Shown here piece after piece: positions 12,401-24,339 of a stretch of 64,000 nucleotides of DNA (the first letter of the stretch is position 1; each line of letters opens with the position of its first letter). Source of the DNA: Codonopsis lanceolata (Eukaryota > Streptophyta > Magnoliopsida > Asterales > Campanulaceae); the NCBI GenBank assembly GCA_013146195.2, contig CM028378.1:14429828-14493827 (forward strand), read 5' to 3'. A program made the translations under genes and the position numbers. The notes under the pieces are model-generated. The model worked only from the letters and a program-made list of their open reading frames with translations. It was not told the DNA's origin and did not search any database.

Positions 12401-15400
12401 TACAGCCTGATTTTATCTTATGGGCTATGACTAACATCATCTCATACCTCCCCGTCTTGATTGATAATTGATCCTAAATATCGGAATTGTTCTTCCTGTT
12501 TTGTTTCTTAACTATCTAATCTAACTTTGTACCCAACATTACTTCTTTTACCACTAAATTACATTCATGGTATATCTTCTTGTATATGTTTGGTTAATCC
12601 GTCAATCGCCAAGACAAAAAAATAGGGTCTTAAGATTGATCATTGGTGTAATCCTATGGTAATTAGAAACTCACAAGTCTCTTCAGATGTAGTCCTAACT
12701 AACGTTGGAGCTCCATCATACACATATCCTTAATCATGTCCATATACCCACTTTAACTACCTTATTCTATTATACAGACCAAATTAACTCTCGAGGAACT
12801 CTATCATACACCTTTTCTAAGTCTATGAAAACCATGTGTGAATCCTTTTTTTTCACTCTATATTTCTTTCCATCAGTCCTCTTAATAAGTAGATGGCTTC
12901 CATTTATTTATTTTTCGGTAAAAAAAAGTTAGGCGGAGAAGCCTAATCTACTGAACCAAGTAGGACCACAAGGGCGGTAAAGCTCTCCCTACCTATGTTG
13001 CACGGACACGGATACGCGGACACGGGACATGGGGATACGTGATTTTCAAAAAATATAGGACACGGGTGTGGGGGGTAAAGTGTTAATATTCAACCTATAA
13101 GGATTAAAATGTAAATTTTCAAAATATAAGGATCAAATTATAAATATTAAAAACTATAACCACAAAATAAATACTTCCAACGTACCTAAATATTAATATT
13201 TAAAGTAGCACAAATACTCAATACTAAAAAATTATAATATAATTTAAAACCCACCCTCATGTCTCATGTTCACTGTTTAGGCATGAAGTCAAGTGTAATG
13301 TTTGTTGATTGTTGACTACTTGACTCATTAGTCATCATCACTCATGTTGAGTCTGACAGACTTAAATAGTAAATAGACTTAAATAGTTAAATAGACTATA
13401 ACTTTAGTTGTTGAACTTAGTTGTTGACTCATGACTGGATGGAGAGGAGAGAGAGAGACTCACGATCATAGTCTCACACGAGAATAAAATAGAGGAGAAT
13501 TGGAGAAATATAGAAATTCACCACCGCCGGTCACCACCGATGAGAAGAATGAAGATAGAGACTAAGAGTAGACCGACGAGGGCAGTGACGATTTAGAAGA
13601 GAAGGTAGCGCAGACACGAGAACGTAACAGAAGGTCGCCGTCCCTTCGAAGAGCAAAGGCCCGGCGGCGTACGTCGTTCGGTGGATGGTCGGCGTCGGCG
13701 ACGAGGGAATTTGAGGGGGCTAGGGTTCGAGATTTGAGGGAAGTGAGAAACTGTTCAAGAGTGTCGATCGATATTTGTAGTCGATCAAAAATATAGCCCA
13801 ACCGCGTCTGACTTCCAGGCACGTATCTCGATCCCTTAAGCCTCGCACCAGTGTCTGTGTCCATCGCGTGTCCGACTCGGAATTCGCGAGCAACCTACCG
13901 TGTCCATGCAACATAGCTCCCTACCAAGTTTTAACGCAGTTGCATTCTTGTGGCTCAAACTCGAGACTATGCGCTTTACGGTAGATGGCTTTCATTGTTG
14001 ATGTTTCTGGCATAAAGTCAAATTGTCTCTCCGATTCCCGTCTCAATCTATTCTCTACTACTCCCTCCCAAAATTTCATTGTGTGACTTATTAACTTAAA
14101 ACATTCGTAATTTGTGCAACTTAAAATATTAGTTGGATGTTTATATATTGGTACTATAATACTTTTCCTCCACTTGAGCCCAAGGGGTGGGAGAAATGGC
14201 AAGGGCACTCAGACAAACAACTTGAGGTCTTTGTTCCAATCCACGTACGGTCACGCGTACTTATCAAAAAAAAAATACTTTTCCTTCACTTATGAGACAT
14301 TTTCTTAGACATCATGATTCTATTAAATAACTTTACTAGCCATGACACTCCTATGTTTCTTAGGCACTTCCGTACCTCAATAGGGACTCCATCCGGTCTT
14401 CATTCTTTTTAAAGCAACCTTCACTTTGCTCTCACTAATTCCACGAAGAAAGATTATCTCTACTTCTATTGCTTGTATCATGTTTCTCTATTGCTAGTTC
14501 TCTACGTGTTGCTCATTTAATGTTTTTTTCAAAAAAAAATTTCTACCTTTCTCCAACTTCTTCATCTTTGTCTAGGGCTCGTGTATTTTCATTCTTAATG
14601 CATTTTACTTCATTGAATCTGTAGTCTTCCACTCCCTTAATTTTGCAAGTTTGTATATACTCTTCTCCCAATATTTTGTATCTAATTTATTGTAAAAGTC
14701 ATCGAATGCTTTTGACTTAACTTCTCTCACGGCTTTCTTTACCTCTTTGTAAGTCAATTTGTATCTTTCCCAATCTTCTAGATTTCTAGAATATTTTATA
14801 AGACTCTTTTAAGTCGAACTAGACTTCCTCATTCCACCATCATGTTTCTTTATCTTAAAATCTTTTACCTTTTGATTCCCTTAATAACTCCTTTCATATT
14901 CTTTTAATAGAGTTGCACATTTTATTTCATATTTCGTTGGTCTCACCTTCAACACTCTATGTTGCGTCTTTATACAATTTCTCCTTAAAATAACTCAATT
15001 TCTCCTTAAAATAACTCAATCTCTCACCTTTTAAATTCCACCACTTAGTTCTTGTGTTTCTAGGAGCCATTTGGTAGCCATATTTAAGGCCGGATAGGAT
15101 TAATAAGCTGGATTTTTTTTATGTTTGGTACACAATATGCCATTTGGATTAGTAATCCAAATAGTCCGGATAAGACCCTTATCCCCTCGCTAATTATACC
15201 AAGGGAGATGGTGACATTATTAATGCTCTCGCTAAAAAAACTAAGGGATTAACATCTTTAATTCCAATGCTACCTCCGATATATGGTAACGGGATTAATA
15301 ACGAGAGTGCTAATAGTACATGTATTAATAATAATGCTTATCCCTACCTGAATATCAAACAAGCACCTAGTGTTTTTTCAACATTTTTGATTATTTTTTT

Positions 15401-17756
15401 AGAATATTATCTAGCACCATAATTGTCCGTTGTGAAGTTAAGCTCTTTCCTGGAATGACTTTTACAGTCTTTACAAGTTAAACGATTGACTTTTCTAGTT
15501 ACAAAATAGTGTATTTGACTCTTATTTGGTCCACCTTTAAAGGTTACAAATCTTTCTCCCTCTTTTTAAACAGTGTTAGCTATAACTAAGTCGTAAGCTA
15601 CCGCAAAATCTAATATGGCTATTCCACTGTTATTTCTATCACCAAAACCACCCCAAGGCAGGTGTAACGGGTCACATGCGGGTGACTTCCTAGCATTTGT
15701 GCGAAAATAATTTGGATTCATGTTCATAGAGATGTGACGAAGTTTTTCGGTGGCTGTCAGGCTACATAACGCAACCCTTCTCCTACTTGTTTGCCCTTAC
15801 TTATTATTTTATCTTGCGACTATACTCTTAATTATGCAAATATTAAGGCATCCTTGTGTTGGCTTTGATTTGCATGAATAGTGGGATAACCCAGAAGATC
15901 GATATGCTCTGATTGGATTCGGATTTGCAGGGGTCGTAGCTTTTTGGGCATCTCTGAATCTTGTTACGGTAATTGCTTCAGTTATTTGTTTTTCATCCTT
16001 TAGAGATTACAAGAAGATATGCTCACAACTAAGTATAGTTTTGAGAGATTCTTAGGAGGAAAATAGACTTTAATGTACTAACATTACATAAGGCAGTACT
16101 AAATCCATGTTTCTTTTGGAGTTATTAGTCCTATGTAAACCAAAAAAAAAATTGAAAGTTACCGTGAGTCCACTATTGCCACTTGAAAATTAAGAAATTT
16201 GAACTATAGTAGGAAACCTTCCCTTGGAGTAAGCGAGTTAAATAGCAGCTCTTCTCAACCCATCTAATCCAATGTTTCGGTTGATTATTGGATTATCTAC
16301 TGGTGATTTTTGCTGTATTTGATCAAAGAGATGAGTGGAAACTGGAAATCTGGTTCCAGAGTTGGTAAGAAGCACATTTCCCCACTTCTTAATATATCTT
16401 TTGATAGCCTATGGACCTAACTTTTAGTATTCAACCTAGTAGTTCTTGCGTTATTTATGGATGACGGCCTGCTGTCCTAATGACTTGTAGCATTCAAGCA
16501 TTTTGAAAGCTCTGATGTTGCCTCTTCTCCCCCATGTGAACAGGCCATAGACAAACTGCCTGTCATTCCAAGCGTATTTGAATTGGTTGGCATATTATTT
16601 TCTTCGGTAAGTATTGTGATTCAGCCAAGCTGATTATTTAAAGACCTAAAAGATCATATCTTAATACCTCTGCATCCCCTAGTTTGATTTTACATATTAA
16701 CTCTCCATATTGCTCTTGTTTTTTTTAGTCAATTGGCCCTTTCTTTTTATGAATTATTATTTAGTTTCTATATCTTGTTCAAATATTAATTTTTGTTTTT
16801 GCTGTTTCAGTGGTTCATATATCGCTATCTCTTATTCAAACCTGATAGGTAAGAAGCTTTCCATGAAGCATTATGTGTTCAAAGTAGCCAAGTATATGAA
16901 CCTTTTTTGCTCAGATTTACTGAAATAGAGCTCATTTGTGTTTTTAAGCGAATTTTGAACCATTCTCTTAGCTCGTTATAAAACTGTGTTGATTATATAT
17001 GTCTATACGCCAAGCAGAAAGTCATATCAATATGAAATAGGCATAAAATAACACACATGCACTAGGATGTATATAATGCTTTCAACATATACATCTTCTT
17101 TTCACTTGTTTTAAAGTCTGTTTATGTTAGGCTAGGAACGGCTAGGGAACCTAAAGAGTTAAGCTGAGCTACACTTGAGCTTGGCCAATTTGAGCTTTAA
17201 CACCTGTGTGAAGATTGAACTTCTGACTTGAGAAGTCAACAAACCTTAAGCTCGGTGCATCCTCACTATGCTCCATCAACTTGGGCATGTAGATGGTAGT
17301 CAATATTACAATTTTCTGATCAATATTACAATTTCCTAATTGACATACGTGGTCAAGGGTTGTTCCATGCTTATAGAGCACCACGTCATTAGAACCTATG
17401 GGAAGCCATAAAACAGCTAAGGTGGACATCCTTCTAAGGCGATGAACTTTTGAACCTCCGATCAGCTATTTTAAGGTTTCCTGTTGGTTCGGGAGTACCA
17501 CTCCAGCTAATGACGGGTGCTGTGGAACCACTGAATATGTTCTTGCCAAGGGCCAAGGGGGCACCATTCCTTTTGCTTACCTAGACGGTGATAGGACTGT
17601 TGGTCAGCAATTGTTTCTTGATAGTTTTGAAACAATACAGGCTTACATGAACTATATCTATTTTTAAAATATTTTTTTTATTTTTTATTTTTGATTTACA
17701 GGGAAGAGCTGATTCAAATTGTCAGCAAGTCATTAACAGATATCTTGGGTCAGTAA
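9406..17756 (+). CDS. CURT1: CURVATURE THYLAKOID 1 (CURT1/CAAD domain) family protein, six exons, 146 aa
   Basis: Membrane protein that bends thylakoids at grana margins. Exons inferred from GT-AG sites and phase: 9406-9508, 11566-11660, 15882-15968, 16544-16606, 16811-16848 and 17702-17756; they sum to 441 nt, which is 146 codons plus TAA. The first exon and much of the second give a serine-rich chloroplast transit region (MASLISSIPFPP). The CAAD core begins WDNPEDRYALIGFGFAG and carries two hydrophobic helices, encoded by exon 3 and by exons 4-5 (AIDKLPVIPSVFELVG, WFIYRYLLFKPD). The C-terminus is an amphipathic tail ending TDILGQ. No stop or frame defect was found. Intron 2 is 4221 bp because of transposon insertions; intron 1 is about 2.06 kb. 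The tail resembles the CURT1D type, but the paralogue is not certain. Annotators could easily miss it because every exon is short. Confidence 0.9.
12906..13980 (-). mobile_element. tRNA-derived SINE (Au-like), split by a hAT-like element
   Basis: Without the inner element the SINE is about 143 bp. On the minus strand it has a B-box-like AGTCTCGAGTTTGAGCC, the stretch CTTGGTAGGGAGAGC, and a T/A-rich 3' end near 12906-12920. Target duplications GTAGATGGCTTCCATT (12889-12904) and GTAGATGGCTTTCATT (13981-13996) flank it. Removing it rejoins the LINE reverse transcriptase motif STMEAIYLL. Confidence 0.78.
12985..13924. mobile_element. Non-autonomous hAT-like element (12993-13916) with 8-bp duplication
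   Basis: Terminal inverted repeats are CTATGTTGCACGGACACGG on the left and, with one mismatch, its reverse complement on the right. CTCCCTAC is duplicated exactly at 12985-12992 and 13917-13924. An 8-bp duplication is the hAT signature. The interior has no transposase. Its right third (about 13500-13870) is GC-rich and unlike the AT-rich left part. Confidence 0.83.
14158..14291 (+). mobile_element. Short tRNA-derived SINE in the LINE (14176-14273)
   Basis: Starts GAGCCCAAGGGGTGGG, has an A-box-like GGCAAGGGCACTC and a B-box-like GTTCCAATCC, and ends in TTATC plus about ten A. AATACTTTTCCTCCACTT at 14158-14175 is repeated with one change at 14274-14291, a target duplication of about 18 bp. 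Length about 98 bp. Confidence 0.8.
15063..15367. mobile_element. MITE-like element in the LINE linker
   Basis: Imperfect terminal inverted repeats: GGAGCCATTTGGTAGCCATA on the left and the inverse of ATATCAAACAAGCACC on the right. TA or CTAG flanks both ends, so the duplication length is ambiguous. Non-coding. Confidence 0.6.
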
Positions 17757-20413
17757 TTTGGGGTGAATGAGAAGGCGGCATATTTGTGGAAGTCATTATC
17801 ACAAAATTATTTGGAATTATGTTTTCCGTGTTGATGTATGAATTATGATTGAAACACTAGAAGCATGTGCAAAATGGAAAGCTAGATACTTATTTGGCTT
17901 GACTAGTTTTTATCTCCATTCCTTCTAGTTCTAGAAACAACCTGTTCACCATTTTAGTTCTAATTACATACTCTATACATGCCTACATGGGGAAGGGGAA
18001 GGCCTACAAACCAACAATAACAAGGGCACACATTCAAAAACCCTGGTTTTCTTCATCGAATCAGGCATAGATCCACCATCTCCGATCAATGGTGCACAAA
18101 CTCCTGTACCGAACTCTTAAACGTGCCGAATTGAAATTGCTAATCGTATTACTCGGGGGTTCTTTCCCCAATTTAATCGATAATGACGAGGTCCTGATGT
18201 TTCACATCCGCGGCCTCGTGGAGTTCGCAACTGGGATTCTAGCGTCGGGATCGACGGTGGTGATCTTGTCCAAGTAAAAGTTGGACGAGATGTTGTCGGC
18301 GATCGACATGGGACCAAGACCGAGGGAATTCATACTAAGGAATCAAGGCAGAATACTAATAGATCTTCATTGTTTCTGATTTTGATTTCCTTATCTCAAG
18401 GAAAAAGATGAATATGTTTTGTTTTTTGGAGATTGGAATATGTAATTGGTAGAAATTAATGGAGAATCGAAGGAGAAGTTGCACACTTTAGGCCTATTCC
18501 AGGGCAGTTGCTCAAAGAAAGGAAATTACGTTGGGAGCTATAGGTCGGAAAGACCAAATAGAGCGATTGGTAAGCTAAGCTTAAAAAATAAGGAATTCTT
18601 TAGTTTCATTTTCGTGGGAAGAAGAAGAGAGGGCTTACCGCATCCACCTTCTCATTGCCACTGGCTACTTACTACACCCTTCTTTAGGTTCTCTGTGACA
18701 TGAGCTATGTTACATTGTTATTGCTATTTTTACTACAGCACAGGGATTTGTTGTTTCCTTCGACACACTGCCTCTTTTGACCAGTTGAGAACAGACCTTT
18801 AATCCTAGCAAACGATGCCCCATCCCTTAAATTCCATCCTTTCCCATTGTGTTTTGATATTCTATACAAAACCCATCAGCATGGTAAGCTTGTTTTCTTT
18901 CTGAGAATGTTTCATCAATTCCTGCTCGTGCCTCTTATAGCGGTGGTTGAAGTCAACGGCGTCGATCAAGTCAACAAAATTTACGATTTGAGTACTTTGA
19001 ACTAGGTGTTGTCTGTTGGTGATCGAGGGGTTTGTGGAGAAGTATCTGCCGGTGCCGATTTTGCAAGGAATTTATGGAATCAATGGGAATAGGGGCGACG
19101 ACGAATAACATGTAGGAGAGTAGGAGGTTTGGGACGAGAGGAGGAGATTGTCAGCGAATATGGAAGTGTTGACTCGGCCCGGAGAGTTGAGAGGAATTGT
19201 TGGCCCCACCATTATGAAAGGTTTACAATTCTACTTGTTCCAAATAAGGATAATATTTTCTACCAAAAAAAATAAGGAGTATATTTATTTCATTTTATGT
19301 TTGTAATATTTGACTTTTTATTTGTTTTTTTACTTTTTTATATATTTTTGAAGTTTTAGTTTTATATTTGATTCATATAATACTACTCCGTATCTTTTTC
19401 TTTTTATATATTATGATTATGATTAATTCCATGTGGATATCCTACTCAGCTCAAATGAGGGCAAAATTGTCATTTCACAAAAATTTAAATGTTTCATCCA
19501 AAGATAACGCCACCATGGACTAACATGAAGCCCAAAGTTGGATTAAAGAGCCACCATAGGAAAGTTTCAACATTAGTTATCATATAAATCAGAATTGACA
19601 AGTTCGTGGACTAAATTATATATTAATCCTTTTATAAATATTCAAATTTATGAAATTTAAATAACGTGCAATTTGCATCCTAACAAAAATTATGGTGGAG
19701 AGTTGTTAAAAAAATTATGTATAGAATTAGTTTTATAAAATGAGGCATTTAGAGTTGCTATTCAATTCTAATTCAAAAAATGTAGTTGGTTCTCAAATAA
19801 TAAAATTGGTTTTGGAAACTCCAATTCAAATTTCAAGAAAGAAAATTGGAGTTCCCAAATATACAAAGGAAATTGGATTCACTCACCCAATTTGTAGCTC
19901 CGACTTTCTTCTCTAACTCCTCCCCCAACGCCCTCTTCTACTAATTTCTCCTTCTTTTTTTTGTTGTTGTTGTTGTTGTTGTTACAACCCTCATCATTTC
20001 TCTTTCTATTTAACCCTTCATGACATAGCTCCCACCAAACGGGCTTTGATGTTATGACCCTCCTCTCTCCTTCTATTCTTTGAAAATTTTATTTTAACTA
20101 TAATCTAAAATTACAATTAAATTTCATATATTACCCAAACCATTGAATTATTTTGATTTTGTAAGTAAATTTCTCATTATTTAAATTTCATGAATTTGAA
20201 TAATTATTGAATTCAAATTAGGTGTGGCATTGTTAAGAACAATAGGTAGGGATAAAAGATAGCCACCTAGGGTTGGCAGCCTTCTTTAGTTAAGATTCAA
20301 AATTCATGTAAAATGGTTTTTTTAGAAGGGTAATTTAGCAATTGACTTTTTAAGTGGGCGTGACGTATAGCATTTTTAAAGTGCGGTGTTCACATGATTT
20401 CCAAAATACCATC
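17757..20413. other. Intergenic region downstream of CURT1
   Basis: The first part is CURT1 3' UTR. Two GC-richer islands at about 18060-18330 and 18930-19200 look like old coding fragments with short open stretches on both strands; I do not recognise a family. A (TTG)n run lies at about 19963-19985. The rest is AT-rich with no gene seen. Confidence 0.4.
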
Positions 20414-20418
20414 CTTAC

Positions 20419-21126
20419 TAATCACGTCAGATTTGTAGTGACCTTGTCTTTTGTCCATGTAGTCAACGATGCTGGTAAGTTGGAAGGTGACGTGGATACG
20501 AATGAACTCTATCCTGCAAAGATGAACAATGCCGTTAAGGAGTCGGGGGTGGCCTGACTCAAACCCTCCGGCGTAAGGATGAGACTACGGGTGATATAAA
20601 TTGAGTAAATGCAATGTATTAAGGAGCACTTTTATGGCCTTTTCACCGAAATTAATGTTATATGTTCTTTGTGGATATCTGTTTTGGCTTTAGAAATAAC
20701 TGTAGGGAATGTCGCATATTTATACCGGAATGGACTGTGAGGTGCCATTTTTCTATTCGTGAGCATGTTACGGCTTCTCATCAATGCTCTGATGCCATGA
20801 TAAAAAGAGTAATTGGACTGTACGCCTGTCAGGGGAGTGGTTGGTTGTTTGTGTCAGTATTTCTGGCACATGGCAGGGTTCTTGCCAGAGCTGTCGTACC
20901 CTGATTGCCTCGTCTCCTTCATGATCGACTGTTGTCGAGGTCGAGCTGGCCCTACTGTTGCTGAGGCCGAGCTATACTAGCCTCGTGTACCAATCTGTCT
21001 TTCAAACAACCATTTGTTGGGCCGAGGTGAACCCTCCTCGGCCTATCCGAATCTCATGTCATCCGACTCACTAACGGTGGGACCCAAATGGTCCCCTCTG
21101 AGGCTAGCTTATGTCGAGATCCTTCA
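20419..21126 (-). repeat. 3' LTR of the Tat element (708 bp)
   Basis: Direct repeat of 32405-33116. The plus-strand start is TAATCACGTCAG and the end GAGATCCTTCA. CTTAC lies immediately outside. Dispersed substitutions distinguish it from the other LTR. Confidence 0.92.
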
Positions 21127-21144
21127 ATAGTCCCCTACTTCTGG
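21127..21144 (-). promoter_or_regulatory. Polypurine tract of the Tat element
   Basis: On the minus strand CCAGAAGTAGGGGACTAT directly precedes the TGAAGG start of the 3' LTR, the expected place and composition for the plus-strand primer. Confidence 0.75.
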
Positions 21145-21746
21145 GGTGATCGCCAGTTTTTTAGACCAAGAAGTAAAGTGAGCAAACGTTGAGGCTCGTC
21201 TCTTATCATCTTATCTTGGCGCAAACGGCGACTTTGATTTTCTTCAGTTCAGGTGGGAGATGAAGTGGCGAACGATTTCTGGGAAATCGTGCAGTCATAA
21301 TTGTTTCCCTCTTTAATGCCGTTAGAGCACAAAATTTTGCTTTGTCCTTTCAAATTTTGAGTTTACCTTTTATGCCTCCCTTTTGAGAAATGAAAAGACT
21401 AGGCGGGAAACGAAGGGATGCCTTTTGTCCTTTTGTGGAGAAAACACGTGGGTTGCCCGTTGAAAGCGAGTGACCCGAGTCAAATTTTGAGTTTACCTTT
21501 TTCCTTTTTTTCATTTTGTCCTTTCACTTTGCGTTTTTTCAGGTGTGTTTTCTTTCTTCTTCCCTTGACATCCTTTGAATCAGCTCCTTCTTCCTTTTTC
21601 TAATCCTTCTTCCGGTGGCCTTTCGTGTATTTCAGGTGATCTTTGGGGGTTTTCCGGTCGTCTTTGTGGTTTTTCTTGTGGCACAGAGTCCTTTCGTAGT
21701 ACTAGGGTATTTCCCTTTTTTTCCTTTTACCGTTCTGCTAAAAAAA

Positions 21747-23887
21747 ATGTTTCGACATAGGTTTCCTCGTTATGTGTCTTCGTCTTCGTTATTTAGTAGT
21801 TCTTCATGTTCTCCTAAATTGATAGATTACTGGAACAATCTTTTAGCTAAGAATAGTGTTTTAGTGAAACCCTTGTCGATTAGGAGTCCTTTGCCTGGTA
21901 ATGTTAGGGAAAATGCCGACTTGTCGTGCCAGACCGAGGAGGAGGGTGATTCTCCTGCCGAGGTCGGGCCATCTTCCTTAGATCCCGAAATCGGTGGGTT
22001 TACCTTTAACGTGCCTCACGTCGAGGAAAGGACAGTTGACCGTACCATTTACGTAGAGGATACCTTTGATCCTCCCGGTTCAAACCTCTCTTCCCCTTGT
22101 TCAGTTTCCTCTATTGATTCTGATGACGAGATGCCATTTTTAGAGTCTGTCTTTGGCAAATCGCAAAAGGGGGGGGGGACCCATGTATAGGTAGTTTCAG
22201 GGTAAATGGGTCACTGTTATTCCTGGGCAAGCGAGGTTCATTCTTGCGAGCTCGGGAGTGAATGTTAGCTCTCATTGGAAATTCTGCGACGAAGTTTTTT
22301 TCAGCTCCTAAGTATCCCTCGGATACTCCTATGAAGGTTTTCTGTGTAAAGGATCGCCTCTATTTGAGTCTAATAACCCAATTTTTTACTAGGGATAGAG
22401 TTTTGCACTATCGTCGAGCGAAGAGGGTACTGCTAAATCGTCAAGCCGAGGGAATGACGGGCAGTGATGAAGCATATGTATCTGGTCGGTAAGAAGTCCC
22501 TGGGGTAGGGAACGAGAAAAGCTCCCGTTATCTTCGGCCTTTCAAGAATGACATAAACTCTCAGGATATAACCGAGTGGGCCCAAGCATACGGTTCTGAT
22601 TATTTCTGAGGGTCGGCATGCGGGCTTTTATCTGAGTTTTTTTGAGTCATCGGGATTGCGGTTTCCTCTCGATCCTTTTATCTACGAGCTCTTAACTGAG
22701 ACGAGCTCCGTTCCCTTAGATCTGACTCCTAATATGACTATAGCCTTGGTCTCTTTCATCGTTTGTACTAGGTTGATGGGGTTTGAGCCATCCTTGTCTT
22801 TGTTCTGTTATTATTACAAGGTGAGTGTCTCCATGGATCGGTTGACCTGTCTGAGGCATGCTCAAAGGTTCCCCCTTCTGGCCAGTTTTGGTAATAAGGA
22901 CCATTGCTGATCCGACAAAGTCATCCTTGTGGAGTCAAGTCGAGGGTAGAACTTCAAGGTCCCCGAACGGAAACCTCATGGTCTACAAAAGACTAAGAAG
23001 TTAAGCTCAAGTGATCCTTTCAGATCGGCATTCTGTTTGGCTCCCTCTCTGATAGGGTCAACTGTTACTCCGGAGCTCTCGCCGGTCTGAGGTAGGACTT
23101 GGAGGGCTCGAAAGCCGATTATTCTCGAGCTCATGCCCAGGCTGAATCTTTGCAGACCAAGGTAGACCTTTTGGAGGTTAGCCTTCGCATTAAGGACAGC
23201 GAGGTAGAGCAGCTGCTTAAAGAGAAGACTGTCTGGCTTGCACGAGAGAAGCTACTGGGAGCCAAAGCTATTGGGTGAGATCAACTTGTCTCAGAGAAGG
23301 GCAAGCTGGAAGAAAATGTCGCCTCCCTAGTCCAGGAGAATGCCAGCCTTAAGGCTGAGATAGATGCTCTTCCCGGAAAAGATCAAATAATCAACAACTT
23401 CATAGCCGACAAAAAGTATGAAAATTTGTGCATGGAATTCTTCGAGAAGAGATGTGTCCAAACTTTCAGGGCCGCCCTCGCATCTGGAGTCCCTCTTGGC
23501 AAGGTACTGGAAATGGCTAAGTTCGATACTTATGGAGAGGAGTGTTGGAGAGTCTCCTCTATTGTGCCTTTCAACCAAGATGAGCTCAACGAGCTAAGGG
23601 CGGAAGACGAGAATAAGAGTGCTCCAGAATAGGTTCCTCCTCCTGTTGCGGCCAAGAATTTGTTTGCTCGTTTAAAGGAGAGGAGGCTTTATTTCAAGGA
23701 AAGTTTCCTCCCTTAAGCTTCAATGTGCACCTCCTCTGCCTCATTCGCTCCTAATTTTTATGTGGGAGATCAACTGATGAAGAAGTTGGAGGGAGAGAAG
23801 GTCAACCAAGACGAGCTTGCCCAGAAAGAGTACGAGACCGAGGAAGCTGGGAATCAAGGTGAGAAAACTAGGGGGTCTTCCCGATAG
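21747..23887 (+). pseudogene. Antisense extra ORF (aORF) relic of the Tat element
   Basis: Coding relic on the strand opposite to gag-pol, between the integrase and the 3' LTR. The ATG at 21747 (MFRHRFPRYVSSSS) starts a 148-codon acidic, serine-rich segment to 22190. After stops and frame changes, 22656-22910 shows RFPLDPFIYELLTE...LTPNMTIALVSFIV..RLMGFEPSLSLFCYYY, matching the putative gypsy-type transposon domain (Transposase_28) found in plant Tat elements. From about 23100 to 23630 comes a long heptad-rich coiled coil (one TGA near 23276) ending in DELNELRAEDENKSAPE. The last open stretch ends at 23887. The function of such proteins is unknown. It is degenerate here. Confidence 0.75.
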
Positions 23888-24054
23888 TTCTTTAACTTAT
23901 CTTAGCTTTTGCCTGTAAACAGTATTGATACTTTATATTTTTGTATATATTTTGGCCTCGTTGAAGGGTTGTTTATATTTACAGGATGATGGGTAATGTA
24001 TATCTATTTGTGTATTTATGTGTGTATGAAATGTTTATGTGGTTATAGTAGGAT

Positions 24055-24245
24055 GGGCGCTAGGGCCTTGTTCTTCCTCGTTTTGTGAAGGTATTGAATG
24101 GGCACTTACACCTTGTTCTTCTTCGGCTTGCGAGGGTATTTAATGGGCGCTTAGACCTTGTTCTTCCTCGGCTTGCGAGGGTATTGAATGGACACTTAGG
24201 CCTTGTTTTTCCTCTGCTTACGAGGGTATTGAATGGGCGCTTAAG
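24055..24245. repeat. 45-bp minisatellite, about four copies
   Basis: Units end GAGGGTATTGAATGG and start G(C/A)RCTTA; boundaries fall near 24055, 24100, 24145, 24190 and 24235. The period is a multiple of three, so an open frame passes through on the minus strand, but nothing supports translation. Confidence 0.85.
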
Positions 24246-24339
24246 CGTAATTTTGAGTCGTTTTTGCATCATTTATTCATAAACATCTGAGACATGCTTT
24301 CATTGATTTTGTCGTTGTTTACAAAAGCTTTACTGGTAG

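Larger units (their letters stand above)
11875..15660 (-). mobile_element. RTE-type LINE, degenerate, in CURT1 intron 2
   Basis: Read on the minus strand. At 15400-15660 lies the end of an AP-endonuclease domain (GGFGDRNNSG, LDFAVAYDLVIAN). At about 14600-15050 is the linker (ETWWWNEEVQ-like, LAKLREWKT). At about 14280-14400 is the RT start (PDGVPIEV), and at 13981-14170 the RT core (WRKSIIVPIYK, NRLRRESERQF, ending in STMEAIYLL across the SINE site). The 3' portion at about 11880-11940 carries the GCCGACCCCAAGTGATCGAG segment typical of RTE tails. Many stops and frameshifts make it inactive. It is interrupted by two SINEs, a hAT-like element and a MITE. The 5' endonuclease start is missing. 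The outer edges are approximate. Confidence 0.82.

Noticed and set aside
24060..24272. 70-codon Arg-rich repeat protein on the minus strand
   Set aside because: Only the 45-bp minisatellite read in frame; no promoter or conserved product visible.
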